A stretch of 64,000 nt of DNA from assembly GCF_020991475.1 (NCBI RefSeq), contig NZ_JAJMPA010000001.1:2108001-2172000 (forward strand), written 5' to 3'. Made by a program: the position numbers and the translations under genes. The first letter of the stretch is position 1; each line of letters begins with the position of its first letter. Positions 35,896 to 45,809 of this stretch are shown piece after piece. Source of the DNA: Pedobacter sp. MC2016-14. Lineage in GTDB: Bacteria > Bacteroidota > Bacteroidia > Sphingobacteriales > Sphingobacteriaceae. Below the pieces are notes generated by a model. The model saw only the letters and a program-made list of their open reading frames with translations. It was not told the origin of the DNA and did not search any database.

Positions 35896-37848
35896 ATGGA
35901 AGAAGTACCGGTTAAGAAGATAGTAGCATTAAACGGAGGTTATTGCAATAGTTTAAATCAATATTCCAGGTTTTTAACCCGGGAAGTGAACATTGGCGAT
36001 ATCCCCATGGGTGGTTTAAACCCAATTCGCATACAATCTATGACCACTACAGATACGATGAATACCATTGGTACTGTAGAACAAACGATAAGGATGGTTG
36101 AGTCGGGGTGCGAATATGTACGCATTACCGCTCCTAGTATGAAGGAGGCTGAAAACCTGGCGAATATTAAAAAAGAACTTCGTTATCGTGGTTATAACGT
36201 TCCCTTGGTTGCCGACATTCATTTTACGCCTAACGCAGCCGAAGCTGCGGCACGCATTGTTGAAAAGGTACGTGTTAATCCTGGTAACTATGCCGATAAA
36301 AAAAGATTTGAGAATATAGAATACACCCATCTGGCTTACCAGGCCGAGTTGGAACGCATATATAAAAAGTTTAGCCCGCTGGTAAAGATCTGTAAAGAAT
36401 ATGGTACGGCCATGCGTATAGGTACCAATCATGGATCTTTGTCTGACAGGATCATGAGCCAGTATGGTGATACGCCCCGGGGAATGGTAGAATCTGCTAT
36501 GGAATTTATCCGCATGTGCGAGGACCTGAACTTCTACAATCTTGTCATTTCTATGAAGGCAAGTAATACCCAGATAATGGTTCAGGCTTACCGTTTGCTT
36601 GTGGAGACTATGGTTAAGGAAGGGATGAATTATCCTTTGCACCTTGGTGTTACAGAAGCAGGAGATGGCGACGATGGCCGGATAAAATCTGCTGTTGGAA
36701 TTGGTACTTTGCTGGAAGATGGTCTTGGTGATACTATCAGGGTGTCCTTAACTGAAGATCCTGAATTTGAGGCACCAGTGGCAAAAGCACTGGCGGATCG
36801 TTATGTAAGGCCTGCAACTGAGGCGATAGAGAACGAGCGTATTGCTGTACTCCCGTATAATCCTTATGTGTATAATAGGAGGTTAACCCAGCCTGTACAG
36901 CATATTGGGGGGCATCATCATCCTGTGGTAATGTTAGATGTTTCTTCAAAAAACTTAAAGGATCCGTACTTTTTAACTGAAGTTGGTTATAATTATAATG
37001 CAGGTCTGGATAAATATAACATGGCCGACCAAGCCTGTGATTTGGTTTATTTGGGTGATGCCTTGCCTTCTTTTTCTTTTCCGGGGAACTTACGCCAAAT
37101 TTATAATTATGATACCTGGCTTGGATTAAGGGATAAAAGCAATTGCCATCCATTGTCTATACTTGAAACCTATGCTGGCAATGCTGTAAAAGATCCTTTC
37201 TTAAACCTCGTGCTTGTAAATGCAGATGATTACGATCTTGCAGCAATTAAGCAGTTGGACGAGACGGTAGTTTTGGTGCTGGAAACTTCTGCCGAACATG
37301 GTATGGCAGCACAGCGCTCATTTTTTATAAGCTTACTTGAACAAGGGATTGTATTGCCCGTAATCATCAGGAGAACTTATACTGGTGTAAATGCGGATGA
37401 CATGACCTTATTTGCAGCAACAGATCTGGGCGCCTTGCTTACGGATGGTTTTGGTGATGGGGTATGGATAAATGCCCCGATTGAAGTGGAATTAGCTACG
37501 GTTAATGCCGTTAGTTTTATCATTTTACAAGCTACCAGGACCAGAATTTCTAAAGCTGAATATATTTCTTGCCCAAGTTGTGGTAGGACACTATTTGATT
37601 TACAGGAAACCACCCAGCTAATTAGATCAAGGACTGATCATTTAAAAGGTATTAAAATCGGCATTATGGGCTGTATAGTTAATGGTCCCGGAGAAATGGC
37701 AGATGCAGACTATGGCTATGTAGGTGCGGGCCCAGACCGAATTACGCTTTACCGTGGTAAGGAGGTGGTGAAAAAGAATGTTAGCTCTGCAAATGCACTA
37801 GACGATTTGATAGACCTGATTAGGGAAGATGGCAACTGGGTGGAATGA
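35896..37848 (+). CDS. ispG: 4-hydroxy-3-methylbut-2-en-1-yl diphosphate synthase (IspG/GcpE), long form
   Basis: A 650-aa enzyme of the MEP isoprenoid pathway that reductively opens MEcPP to HMBPP. The N-terminal TIM barrel has IPMGGLNPIRIQSMTTTDT, VPLVADIHFTP, RVNPGN and HLGVTEAGDGDDGRIKSAVG. The C-terminal iron-sulfur domain has ISCPSCGRT (Cys559, Cys562) and GIMGCIVNGPGEM (Cys593), the three 4Fe-4S ligands. An insert of about 250 residues between barrel and cluster domain is normal for Bacteroidota and plants. Its last 20 bases overlap the ECF sigma gene of cassette D. Confidence 0.97.
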   Translation: MEEVPVKKIVALNGGYCNSLNQYSRFLTREVNIGDIPMGGLNPIRIQSMTTTDTMNTIGTVEQTIRMVESGCEYVRITAPSMKEAENLANIKKELRYRGYNVPLVADIHFTPNAAEAAARIVEKVRVNPGNYADKKRFENIEYTHLAYQAELERIYKKFSPLVKICKEYGTAMRIGTNHGSLSDRIMSQYGDTPRGMVESAMEFIRMCEDLNFYNLVISMKASNTQIMVQAYRLLVETMVKEGMNYPLHLGVTEAGDGDDGRIKSAVGIGTLLEDGLGDTIRVSLTEDPEFEAPVAKALADRYVRPATEAIENERIAVLPYNPYVYNRRLTQPVQHIGGHHHPVVMLDVSSKNLKDPYFLTEVGYNYNAGLDKYNMADQACDLVYLGDALPSFSFPGNLRQIYNYDTWLGLRDKSNCHPLSILETYAGNAVKDPFLNLVLVNADDYDLAAIKQLDETVVLVLETSAEHGMAAQRSFFISLLEQGIVLPVIIRRTYTGVNADDMTLFAATDLGALLTDGFGDGVWINAPIEVELATVNAVSFIILQATRTRISKAEYISCPSCGRTLFDLQETTQLIRSRTDHLKGIKIGIMGCIVNGPGEMADADYGYVGAGPDRITLYRGKEVVKKNVSSANALDDLIDLIREDGNWVE

Positions 37849-38419
37849 TAAAGATATCATCCTTGCCTTAAAAGCGGGTAATGAATCTGCTTTTCGTGAA
37901 ATCTTTGATCAGCATTTCAGGAGACTCTATGCCTTCAGTTTTAAGCTGCTTAAAAATAAAGAGCTGGCGGAAGAGGTGGTAGACGATACCTTTATGAACG
38001 TTTGGATCAACCGTGATCGCATCAATGAAGAATTTCCTATTGCCCCTTATTTATATACCATTACCAGAAGACTGGCTTTAAATGCGCTTCGGCAAATTGC
38101 AACTTCACAAAAGGCCATTGATAATTTATGGCTGGAAATGGAGAAAGTAAGTAACGATACTGAAGAATCCATATTGTTGGGAGATTTGCAGCGGTTTACG
38201 GAGGCGGCTTTGGTGAATTTACCTCCGCAACAGCAATTAATTTTTAGAATGAGTCGTTTTGAGGGTTTGAATTATGATGAAATTGCTGAAAAATTAAATA
38301 TTTCGAGAAATACCGTCAAAAACCATCTTGTAGCAGCTTTAAAAACATTAAAAGTTCATTTTAACCAGTCTGATGTGGTCTGTTTTTTGATGGTGGCGGC
38401 TACGTTTATGAAAAAGTAA
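37829..38419 (+). CDS. ECF-type RNA polymerase sigma factor (cassette D)
   Basis: A 196-aa ECF sigma factor starting inside the 3' end of ispG (20-base overlap, different frame). Region 2: AFREIFDQHFRRLYAFSFKL and LAEEVVDDTFMNVWINRDRI. Region 4: LPPQQQLIFRMSRFEGLN and IAEKLNISRNTVKNHLVAAL. No promoter is visible between the two genes, so basal expression may come from ispG transcription. FecR, SusC and SusD follow in order. Confidence 0.93.
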   Translation: MATGWNDKDIILALKAGNESAFREIFDQHFRRLYAFSFKLLKNKELAEEVVDDTFMNVWINRDRINEEFPIAPYLYTITRRLALNALRQIATSQKAIDNLWLEMEKVSNDTEESILLGDLQRFTEAALVNLPPQQQLIFRMSRFEGLNYDEIAEKLNISRNTVKNHLVAALKTLKVHFNQSDVVCFLMVAATFMKK

Positions 38420-38504
38420 GATTTATTTTCAGTTAGACTAGTCCTAATTCTATTTTGCCGTGTAATGCTAATATAAACCCAATATAAAGGGAATATTAAT
38501 AGAC

Positions 38505-39665
38505 ATGATAAATAAAGCACACATTGCCGTTTTGGTACAAAAGTTTGCAGATGGAAACATCAGCAGGGAAGAGTACAGCGAGTTGATTAGCTATTTCAAT
38601 TTAAGCGGAAATGAAAACGATGTAGAGCAAGGGATATATGCTGCAATGGACGAGGTCTGGAAAAATACCCAGGCTGATCTGAGCTATACAAAAGCGGAGG
38701 CAGACAATTTCTATAAAAATATTATTGAGCGTAAAGCATTTAAACCTAATGCCGCTAAAGTTACTTTAAAACCTTGGTACCGTTATGCAGCAGCGGCAGC
38801 AATCTTGATCATTGTTGGACTGGGACTTTATTTATATAACAATACCACTCTTGCACCTGCTTCGGTACGCTTTGCCACACAGGATATTACTCCAGGTGGC
38901 AACAAGGCAATTTTAACCCTGGCGAATGGTAAAAAGGTTGAGCTTGCGGCAAATGGCATTTATACTGTTAAAGATGTAAAGGGAGAAAATGAATTTAATA
39001 CAATTACCACTCCTCGTGGCGGACAATATCAAATTAACTTGCCAGATGGCTCTTCAGTTTGGCTAAACGCATCTACCTCATTAACCTTTCCTGTACATTT
39101 TAGTAAAGCGGAACGCGTGGTTGTTTTGAATGGAGAAGCTTACTTTGAAATTGAGAAGGTTTATGAGGCAGCTCATTCTAAACGTTTACCTTTTATTGTG
39201 AAAACAGCACAGCAAAGGGTAGAAGTATTGGGTACCCATTTTAATATAAAAGGATATGCGGATGAAGCTAACACGAAAACAACCTTGTTGGAAGGAAGTG
39301 TAAAAGTTGGATACCTTAATGATACACGTTCTGAGGTACAATTGAGAGATCTAATTTTAAAGCCCGGCCAACAATCAATTTTAAACCAGACGTCTATAAA
39401 CGTAACCATAGCAGATATGGACGAAACCCTGGCCTGGAAAAATGGCTTATTCATGTTTAGTGGACAGGATTTAGAAAGCATTATGAAGCAGGTATCACGC
39501 TGGTACGATGTAGAGGTTGCTTTTGAAAATGAAGCAGTAAAAAGACAGACATTTAAGGGCGCAATTTCCCGTTTTAAAAATATCTCCCAGTTATTGGAAG
39601 TATTAGAATCAACAGGCTCAGTTCACTTTAAGATGGAAGGAAGGAGGATTACCGCGATGCAATAA
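38505..39665 (+). CDS. FecR-family anti-sigma factor (cassette D)
   Basis: A 386-aa regulator with a cytoplasmic N-terminus (about 1-90), a membrane span (about 92-110, YAAAAAILIIVGLGLYLY), a FecR domain with TTPRGGQYQINLPDGSSVWL and VLGTHFNIKGYAD, and a C-terminal DUF4974 region with LESIMKQVSRWYDVEVAFE. It equals the cassette B protein in length and motif order. It begins 85 bases after the sigma gene. It should relay ligand occupancy from the STN domain of the receptor at 39789 to the sigma factor. Confidence 0.92.
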   Translation: MINKAHIAVLVQKFADGNISREEYSELISYFNLSGNENDVEQGIYAAMDEVWKNTQADLSYTKAEADNFYKNIIERKAFKPNAAKVTLKPWYRYAAAAAILIIVGLGLYLYNNTTLAPASVRFATQDITPGGNKAILTLANGKKVELAANGIYTVKDVKGENEFNTITTPRGGQYQINLPDGSSVWLNASTSLTFPVHFSKAERVVVLNGEAYFEIEKVYEAAHSKRLPFIVKTAQQRVEVLGTHFNIKGYADEANTKTTLLEGSVKVGYLNDTRSEVQLRDLILKPGQQSILNQTSINVTIADMDETLAWKNGLFMFSGQDLESIMKQVSRWYDVEVAFENEAVKRQTFKGAISRFKNISQLLEVLESTGSVHFKMEGRRITAMQ

Positions 39666-39698
39666 CCTTACCTAAACTAAGGATACTGAGCATAAAAA

Positions 39699-39725
39699 CC
39701 GGAGAATGCGGCAAACATTCCCCGG
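39699..39725 (+). promoter_or_regulatory. Intercistronic hairpin between fecR and susC (cassette D)
   Basis: After an A5 run, CCGGAGAATG (39699-39708) and CATTCCCCGG (39716-39725) form a 10-bp stem with one mismatch and a 7-nt loop CGGCAAA. The element occupies the same gene boundary as the hairpin at 17902-17931 and shares AAAAACCGG at its start and CCCGGCA at its end. It is not followed by a T-run, so it is not a standard terminator; mRNA processing or protection of the susCD message is more likely. Confidence 0.55.
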
Positions 39726-39788
39726 CAACAAATTCAGTGTTCAATGAGACGTATTCACACGACAGTTAACCACTAAACTACAAATGTA

Positions 39789-42700
39789 ATGAAATTTAAG
39801 GATCTAATCCGATTTGGGTATGGTACCCGAATGAATCAACCTATAGTACGTGTTATGAAATTAACGATACTAATAATGACCACCTTTTTGATGCAGGTAA
39901 GCGCCGCTGGCCTGGCACAAAATGTAAGTTTTACACAAAAAAATGCTACATTAAAACAGCTGTTCACCGAAATCAGGAAGCAGACTGGTTACAATGTTTT
40001 TTGGCAGGAAGATAAAGTAAACGACCAGTTGAAATTTAATGCTTCCTTTAACAATGCTACATTGGAAGAGGTATTGAACAAAACTTTATATCCACAATCT
40101 TTAACTTATACCATCGTGAACCAGACGGTAGTGGTGAAAAGAAAGGATAAGCAGTTTTTAGACCGCATTGCAGACTATTTTAATTCAGTGAATATTAATG
40201 GTAAAATACTAGATGCGGAAACCAACTTGCCAATAGCTAAGGTATCGGTTACTTTAAAAGGATCAACACGTACGGTGATTTCTGATGAACGTGGAACGTT
40301 TATCTTTAATGGATTGCCTGATAATGCAGTGTTGGTGTTTTCAAGTGTAGGTTATACTACAAGAGAAATGGGCGCTTCTGAGAATATGGTGGTTAGCCTG
40401 AGCTTGGCAACACAAGAGTTGGAAAATGTAGTTGTTTCTACGGGATATCAAACAATGGATAAAAAAAGTGCGACAGGATCTTTTGGTATATTAACTGCTA
40501 AAGATATAGAAAGCACACCAAGCGTAAATTTGATGGAGCGTTTGGAAGGAAAAGTACCTGGTGTACGTTTTGATATCCGTAACAATAAAATTGAGATCAG
40601 GGGTACTTCCACTTATTCATTAAAATATCCCCCACTAATTGTCATTGATGGTTTTCCAGCTATTAATCAGGATTTAAATACCGTCACTTCAGGAGCGATC
40701 AATGGAAATGTAAACAGTCCAACAATTACTTCAACATCTGGGAATGCTGTCCTGGGAGTTTACAACCCAAATGACATTGAGTCAATAACTTTCTTGCGTG
40801 ATGCAGCTGCATCTGCAATATGGGGAGCAAGAGCTGCAAGTGGTGTAATTGTAATTACCACCAAGCGTGGAAAGAAGGGGACTTCTAGTATTAACTTTAG
40901 TACTACATTAAGCACATCAGGAGTGGGTAATTTTAAAAACCTTACCTCAATGAACAGTTCTGATTATATAGACCTGGAACAGGAATTGGTAGATAAAGGT
41001 TTTATTACAGATCCGGTAATCGCTTATAACTCATCACCTTTAAATGGCTTTAAAGCGGCGCCTGTAAGCGAAGCACAAGAATGGATGTTATTGGCAAAAA
41101 GAAGTCCGACTACAAGGAATATAGCCAGGCGAGATTCTGCTTTAAGTATACTAAGAAACAGGTCTGGTAGAGATCAGCTAAAAGATTACATGCTGCAAAG
41201 AGCAGTTACGCAACAGTACAATTTGTCTTTCTCCGGAGGAGCAGATAACAGTTCTTATTATGTTTCTGGTAATTATACCAAAGATCAGCCGATTTATAAA
41301 AGCAATAGCGGAGAAACTTATTCCGTTACCTCTAATTTAACCAATGATTTTCTTAAAAAGCGGATTACGTTAAATACGGGATTGAATTATACGTATTCTT
41401 CTGCACAAGTAAATCCCGCTGCTTTGCAAGCGCTAAGTGTTGGGTCTTACGGATTAGCCCCTTATGAACTGTTAAAAGATGCGAATGGTAACAATATTTA
41501 CAAAGGCGTTACCTTTACCACCAGAGTTTCCGACAGTTTGACCAGGGTGAACAAGCTTATGCCCTGGACATACAATGCCATAGATGAGCTAAACTACAAC
41601 AATACCATTACATCAAAAAATAGCATCAGGATTAATACTTCCCTAAAAGGTCAAATTACGAGTTGGTTAAGTGCAACAGTATCAGGACAGATACAGAAAA
41701 ACATACAAGATCAGGTAAATAATCAAAACCAAAACAGTTATTTGACACGGGACCTGTACAACAACTCATATAATACAGCCAATTTAACAAATACTAGTTA
41801 TTTGAGGTTAATTGCCGTACCAAAAGGAGGTGTCTATAAAAGCAGCAAACTTACCGCTGATGAGTATGCATTGCGTGGGCAGTTGGATGTGAAAAAAGAT
41901 TTTGGCACAGACCACCATTTTGAGATGGTTGCCGGTACAGAGATTCGGCAAACTAAGGCTACGGGCTCAGAACAGACCTTATATGGTTATAACGAAGATC
42001 TTTCTAGCTCTACAAATGTTACCCCTACAATTTTTTACTCGACAATAACTGGTGTTAGCGGTCGTTTAAATACACCTTCAACTGTATATAAAGCCAGACA
42101 ACGAAATTTATCTTACTATACTGTAGGGTCTTACAGTTATAAGAATAAGTATTATATATCAGGTAGCGCAAGGTTTGACGACCTTAATATTATAGGTGTA
42201 GACAGAAGAGACAGGGCAAGACCGTTATGGTCCACTGGTTTACGCTGGGACATTAAAAAGGAAAACTTCCTGGAGAATGTGAACTGGATCAATGCGCTTA
42301 GCTTTAGGGGTTCAGTAGGTACAGCTGGAAATCCTCCGCAAACGTCAAATAATTACACGAGAATTAGTACAGGGGCTGTAGACAGTTATACACAACTGCC
42401 TTATGCTACCATCAGTACTCCTGCAAATCAGGATATTGGCTGGGAAACTACTAAAATTACCAACGGAGGTATAGATGCGAGTTTCTTAGCTGGCAGGTTA
42501 AATTTAACCTTTGATGCGTACAGTAAAAGAACAACAGATGTATTGATGAATTTACCGCTCAACGCAGCCTACGGTTTTACTAGTTTACAAATTAATGCTG
42601 GTACTTTGGCTGGTCATGGAGTGGACTTTGGTTTATCAGGTGACATCATAAGAAGTAAAGACTGGAATTGGAACGCTGTCTTTAATTTTGCTTACAATAC

Positions 42701-43430
42701 CAATAAACTTACAGATGCACGTTTCCAGCCTTCGGCAGCGAGCATTGGTAATGTACTGACTACGGACTATCCTGTAGATAATATATTTGTATATCGTTGG
42801 GCAGGATTAAGCAACACAGGACAGTCGCAAATTTTTACCGCAAGCGGTGCAATTCTTAACTCCTCAGGGTTTCCAACTATAAAAGCTGAAGACCGAGTAT
42901 ATGCAGGCAGAACTACTGCGCCTTATTTTGGTGGGTTCTTAAATGCAGTAAAATATAAAAACATCACTTTATCTGCACGTGCTACTTACAATTTAGGGCA
43001 CAAATTCCTGATCAAAAATATCAATTCCAGCAACTATCCAAATAATTCAGGTTCTCAGGGATTGCTAGCGACCAGTCAGGCATTGATAAACAGATGGAAG
43101 AAAGCAGGAGATGAGGCCATTACCGATGTTCCAGGATTGACAGGCACATCTTTTAATAGCGTAAGCTGGTATCAAAATTCAGATATTAATGTACGGGATG
43201 CAGGTAACATTCGTTTACAGCAAGTTTCACTTACCTATAGTGTGCCTCAATATTTGTTAACAAAAACACCGTTTATCAAGGGTATTAATATAGGTGCTAC
43301 GGTAAGTAATCTTGGTTCACTTTGGGTGGCCAATAAAGAAGGGATTGATCCGGAATATCAAATGACAGAAACATTTGTTAACCTTCCGCCAACCCGCAAT
43401 TATGTGCTGAATGTAAGTATATCACTTTAA
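39789..43430 (+). CDS. STN-type SusC/RagA TonB-linked receptor (cassette D)
   Basis: A 1213-aa transducer receptor. A long N-terminal segment with a signal peptide (about 1-41, ending VSAAGLAQ) is followed by an STN domain (about 47-115, TLKQLFTEIRKQTGYNVFWQ), a carboxypeptidase-like domain (about 133-215), ENVVVSTGYQTMDKKSATGS, a plug with ASAIWGARAASGVIVITTKRG-like sequence, and a barrel ending in YVLNVSISL. The SusD gene follows after 11 bases. The downstream ABC transporter and metalloprotease suggest a peptide or protein-derived ligand, but this is contextual. Confidence 0.93.
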   Translation: MKFKDLIRFGYGTRMNQPIVRVMKLTILIMTTFLMQVSAAGLAQNVSFTQKNATLKQLFTEIRKQTGYNVFWQEDKVNDQLKFNASFNNATLEEVLNKTLYPQSLTYTIVNQTVVVKRKDKQFLDRIADYFNSVNINGKILDAETNLPIAKVSVTLKGSTRTVISDERGTFIFNGLPDNAVLVFSSVGYTTREMGASENMVVSLSLATQELENVVVSTGYQTMDKKSATGSFGILTAKDIESTPSVNLMERLEGKVPGVRFDIRNNKIEIRGTSTYSLKYPPLIVIDGFPAINQDLNTVTSGAINGNVNSPTITSTSGNAVLGVYNPNDIESITFLRDAAASAIWGARAASGVIVITTKRGKKGTSSINFSTTLSTSGVGNFKNLTSMNSSDYIDLEQELVDKGFITDPVIAYNSSPLNGFKAAPVSEAQEWMLLAKRSPTTRNIARRDSALSILRNRSGRDQLKDYMLQRAVTQQYNLSFSGGADNSSYYVSGNYTKDQPIYKSNSGETYSVTSNLTNDFLKKRITLNTGLNYTYSSAQVNPAALQALSVGSYGLAPYELLKDANGNNIYKGVTFTTRVSDSLTRVNKLMPWTYNAIDELNYNNTITSKNSIRINTSLKGQITSWLSATVSGQIQKNIQDQVNNQNQNSYLTRDLYNNSYNTANLTNTSYLRLIAVPKGGVYKSSKLTADEYALRGQLDVKKDFGTDHHFEMVAGTEIRQTKATGSEQTLYGYNEDLSSSTNVTPTIFYSTITGVSGRLNTPSTVYKARQRNLSYYTVGSYSYKNKYYISGSARFDDLNIIGVDRRDRARPLWSTGLRWDIKKENFLENVNWINALSFRGSVGTAGNPPQTSNNYTRISTGAVDSYTQLPYATISTPANQDIGWETTKITNGGIDASFLAGRLNLTFDAYSKRTTDVLMNLPLNAAYGFTSLQINAGTLAGHGVDFGLSGDIIRSKDWNWNAVFNFAYNTNKLTDARFQPSAASIGNVLTTDYPVDNIFVYRWAGLSNTGQSQIFTASGAILNSSGFPTIKAEDRVYAGRTTAPYFGGFLNAVKYKNITLSARATYNLGHKFLIKNINSSNYPNNSGSQGLLATSQALINRWKKAGDEAITDVPGLTGTSFNSVSWYQNSDINVRDAGNIRLQQVSLTYSVPQYLLTKTPFIKGINIGATVSNLGSLWVANKEGIDPEYQMTETFVNLPPTRNYVLNVSISL

Positions 43431-43441
43431 ATCTAAAAAAA

Positions 43442-44821
43442 ATGAAGAAATTAATATATGCACTACTCTTAGGTGGACTTTTAACAGGCACTTCAGCTTG
43501 TCGTAAATATGTAGAAATTCCACCTGAACAAACTAAAATCTTAAGTACGGCAGCTGATTACCAGCAATTGCTTTATTATTCTACTCAAGTTGATATCGCT
43601 TATTATTATCCTGTATATTCGGGTGACGATATCGGGTCGGATGAAATTAGGTGGCAAAACAGTTTAAACACAACCCAAAGTAATGTCGTTACCTGGTCAG
43701 AAAAGTATTATGGCGCTTTAGAGGACGATACAGATTGGTCAAATATTTACAAAGGCATATTTATTTACAATACTGTTGTAAATGGTGTAATGAGCAGCTC
43801 TGGTACAGAACAGGAAAAACAAGCCGCTTTGTCTTCAGCTTTAGTGCATCGGGCGTTTGCTTATTTTACACTGGTAAACTTATATGGTAAACAATACGAT
43901 GCTACCACGGCCTCCATTGATCCTGGCGTACCCTTAGTATTGCAACCTAAATTTACAACAGATTTAACAAGGGCCAGCGTACAAAAAGTTTATGACCAGG
44001 TCAAGGCAGATTTAACAGCTGCGTTACCCGGATTACCAGATCTTCCGGATTTTAATTCTAATCCTTCCAAAGCTTCTGCGTATGCAATCCTAGCCAAGGT
44101 GTTTTTAAATACCAGAGAATTTACAGAGGCAGAAAGGTACGCCGACCTATCACTGGGCTTAAAAAACACTTTGCTAGATTTGAATATTTATAAATCAACA
44201 AACGTTCCTGTGGTTATACTTCCAGCCAGGGTGGCTAATCCAGAAGAATTGTTGATCAAAAGAGGTAATCTATTTGTAAATGCATTTCCTATAAGCCCAG
44301 ATGCAGAAAGCATGTATGATAAAATAAACGATATCAGGTATACGCTTTTTACTGCTCCAGGTGCATCGGTAGTGGCAACTACCTTTGTGGTTAGCCGTGC
44401 CTATACCAGAGCCAAGATAAACAATGATGGTACTTTTGTTGGTCCAAGTGTGCCAGAAGTAACATTGATCAAGGCAGAATGTGAAGCACGGGCTGGTAAT
44501 ACATCAACAGCTTTAGATATTCTAAATGCATTCCGAAAAAAGCGTTATAACAATGCGGTTCCCTATGTTGATTTAACTGCTGCAAATTCTAATGCTGCAT
44601 TACATTTAGTTATTGACGAACGTAAAAGAGAGTTTTTAGGCCGTGGTTTCCGTTGGTTTGATCAAAGGAGGTTGAGTAAAGATGCCGGATTTGTGCCAAC
44701 AATTACACGGGAATTTAAAGGCGTAACTTATACGCTTGCACCAGGAAGTAATAGATATGTTTATCCAATTGCAGATAAATACATTACACAAAACCCTGAA
44801 ATCACACAAAACCCTAGATAG
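43442..44821 (+). CDS. SusD/RagB-family lipoprotein (cassette D)
   Basis: A 459-aa surface lipoprotein. The signal peptide ends LLTGTSACRKY (Cys about 20). SusD features: an early EIPPEQTKILSTAADYQQLL, the helical core with LVHRAFAYFTLVNLYGKQY, and the C-terminal LVIDERKREFLGRGFRWFD and YVYPIADKYITQNPEI. It is the partner of the receptor 11 bases upstream. Only 35 bases separate its stop from the ABC transporter ATPase gene, with a weak 7-bp hairpin (44828-44844) between. Confidence 0.92.
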   Translation: MKKLIYALLLGGLLTGTSACRKYVEIPPEQTKILSTAADYQQLLYYSTQVDIAYYYPVYSGDDIGSDEIRWQNSLNTTQSNVVTWSEKYYGALEDDTDWSNIYKGIFIYNTVVNGVMSSSGTEQEKQAALSSALVHRAFAYFTLVNLYGKQYDATTASIDPGVPLVLQPKFTTDLTRASVQKVYDQVKADLTAALPGLPDLPDFNSNPSKASAYAILAKVFLNTREFTEAERYADLSLGLKNTLLDLNIYKSTNVPVVILPARVANPEELLIKRGNLFVNAFPISPDAESMYDKINDIRYTLFTAPGASVVATTFVVSRAYTRAKINNDGTFVGPSVPEVTLIKAECEARAGNTSTALDILNAFRKKRYNNAVPYVDLTAANSNAALHLVIDERKREFLGRGFRWFDQRRLSKDAGFVPTITREFKGVTYTLAPGSNRYVYPIADKYITQNPEITQNPR

Positions 44822-44856
44822 TAGCACAACAAATTTTATTTGTTAAACAACAAAAT

Positions 44857-45786
44857 ATGAACGAACCTATAGTAAGTGTTAAAGGTCTTTCCCATCGTTA
44901 CAGTGTACAATGGGCAGTAAAAGACATCAACTTTGACCTGACAAAAAATGGGATATATGGACTGCTCGGCGCTAACGGCGCCGGCAAGTCCACTATCATG
45001 AACATCATGTGTGGGGTAATTAAACAAACCCATGGCGAGATCTTTATCAAAGGCATTAATATGGGCGAACACCCGGAAAAAGCGAAGATGAACATCGGCT
45101 TTTTGCCACAGCAGCCACCTTTGCAAAATGATTTAACAGTTACAGAATTTTTGATCCATGCCGCCAGTATCCGCCTGATGGATTCTTCAAAAGTAAAAGC
45201 TGCCGTAGCAGAGGTTATGGATAAATGTGGCATCGCACATTTTAGCCGTCGCTTAATCCGCAACCTTTCCGGAGGTTACCAGCAGCGTGTAGGTATAGCG
45301 CAAGCCATTATCCACAAACCTGATTTCGTAGTATTGGATGAACCAACTAACGGATTAGACCCCAACCAAATTCTTGAAGTAAGAGGATTGATCAAAGAAA
45401 TTGCAGAAGAACGTACGGTAGTGTTGTCCACGCATATCCTGCAGGAAGTGCAAGCCCTTTGCGATCACATCTGGATGATTAACGAAGGCAGTATGATTTT
45501 CTCAGGCTCGCTGGACGAATTTGACAATTATATTGTGCCCAATACCCTGGTCATTTCCTTAATGGCTGCGCCTCCTGTAGCCGAACTCATGGCTGTGCCA
45601 GGAGTGGTAGGAGTAGAAGAATTGGGTAGCGCTCGCTACCGTGTGCGTTTTTCTGATGCCCAGGATCTGATAGAACGTTTAGTCGTAACCAGTGTACAAA
45701 AAAACTGGCGATTGGTAGAAGTGTCCCTGGAGAAAAATTCCCTGGAGACTGTATTTGCCGAACTCACAAAAAAGAAATTAAAATAA
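44857..45786 (+). CDS. ABC transporter ATPase (GldA-like)
   Basis: A 309-aa ATPase with Walker A GANGAGKST (about 37-45), signature LSGGYQQRVG (about 138-147), Walker B FVVLDEPTNGLDP and the switch histidine in VVLSTHILQE. The C-terminal extension (about 225-309) is as in GldA-type subunits, where the ATPase works with GldF and GldG. The next gene, 23 bases away, encodes a GldF-GldG-like fusion. Known GldAFG proteins are linked to gliding in flavobacteria but occur in non-gliders too; no other gld genes are in this window. Confidence 0.9.
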   Translation: MNEPIVSVKGLSHRYSVQWAVKDINFDLTKNGIYGLLGANGAGKSTIMNIMCGVIKQTHGEIFIKGINMGEHPEKAKMNIGFLPQQPPLQNDLTVTEFLIHAASIRLMDSSKVKAAVAEVMDKCGIAHFSRRLIRNLSGGYQQRVGIAQAIIHKPDFVVLDEPTNGLDPNQILEVRGLIKEIAEERTVVLSTHILQEVQALCDHIWMINEGSMIFSGSLDEFDNYIVPNTLVISLMAAPPVAELMAVPGVVGVEELGSARYRVRFSDAQDLIERLVVTSVQKNWRLVEVSLEKNSLETVFAELTKKKLK

Positions 45787-45809
45787 CCAGGCAGGTTAAG
45801 CTATAGAAA

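Noticed and set aside
36016..37153. Long antisense open frames inside ispG (and similar ones in hemB, receptors and the protease)
   Set aside because: They lie wholly within well-supported genes on the other strand and show no recognisable protein features.
44828..44844. Short hairpin between susD and the ABC ATPase gene
   Set aside because: Only 7 AT-rich base pairs with a 3-nt loop; too weak to call a terminator, so the genes were treated as possibly one transcript.
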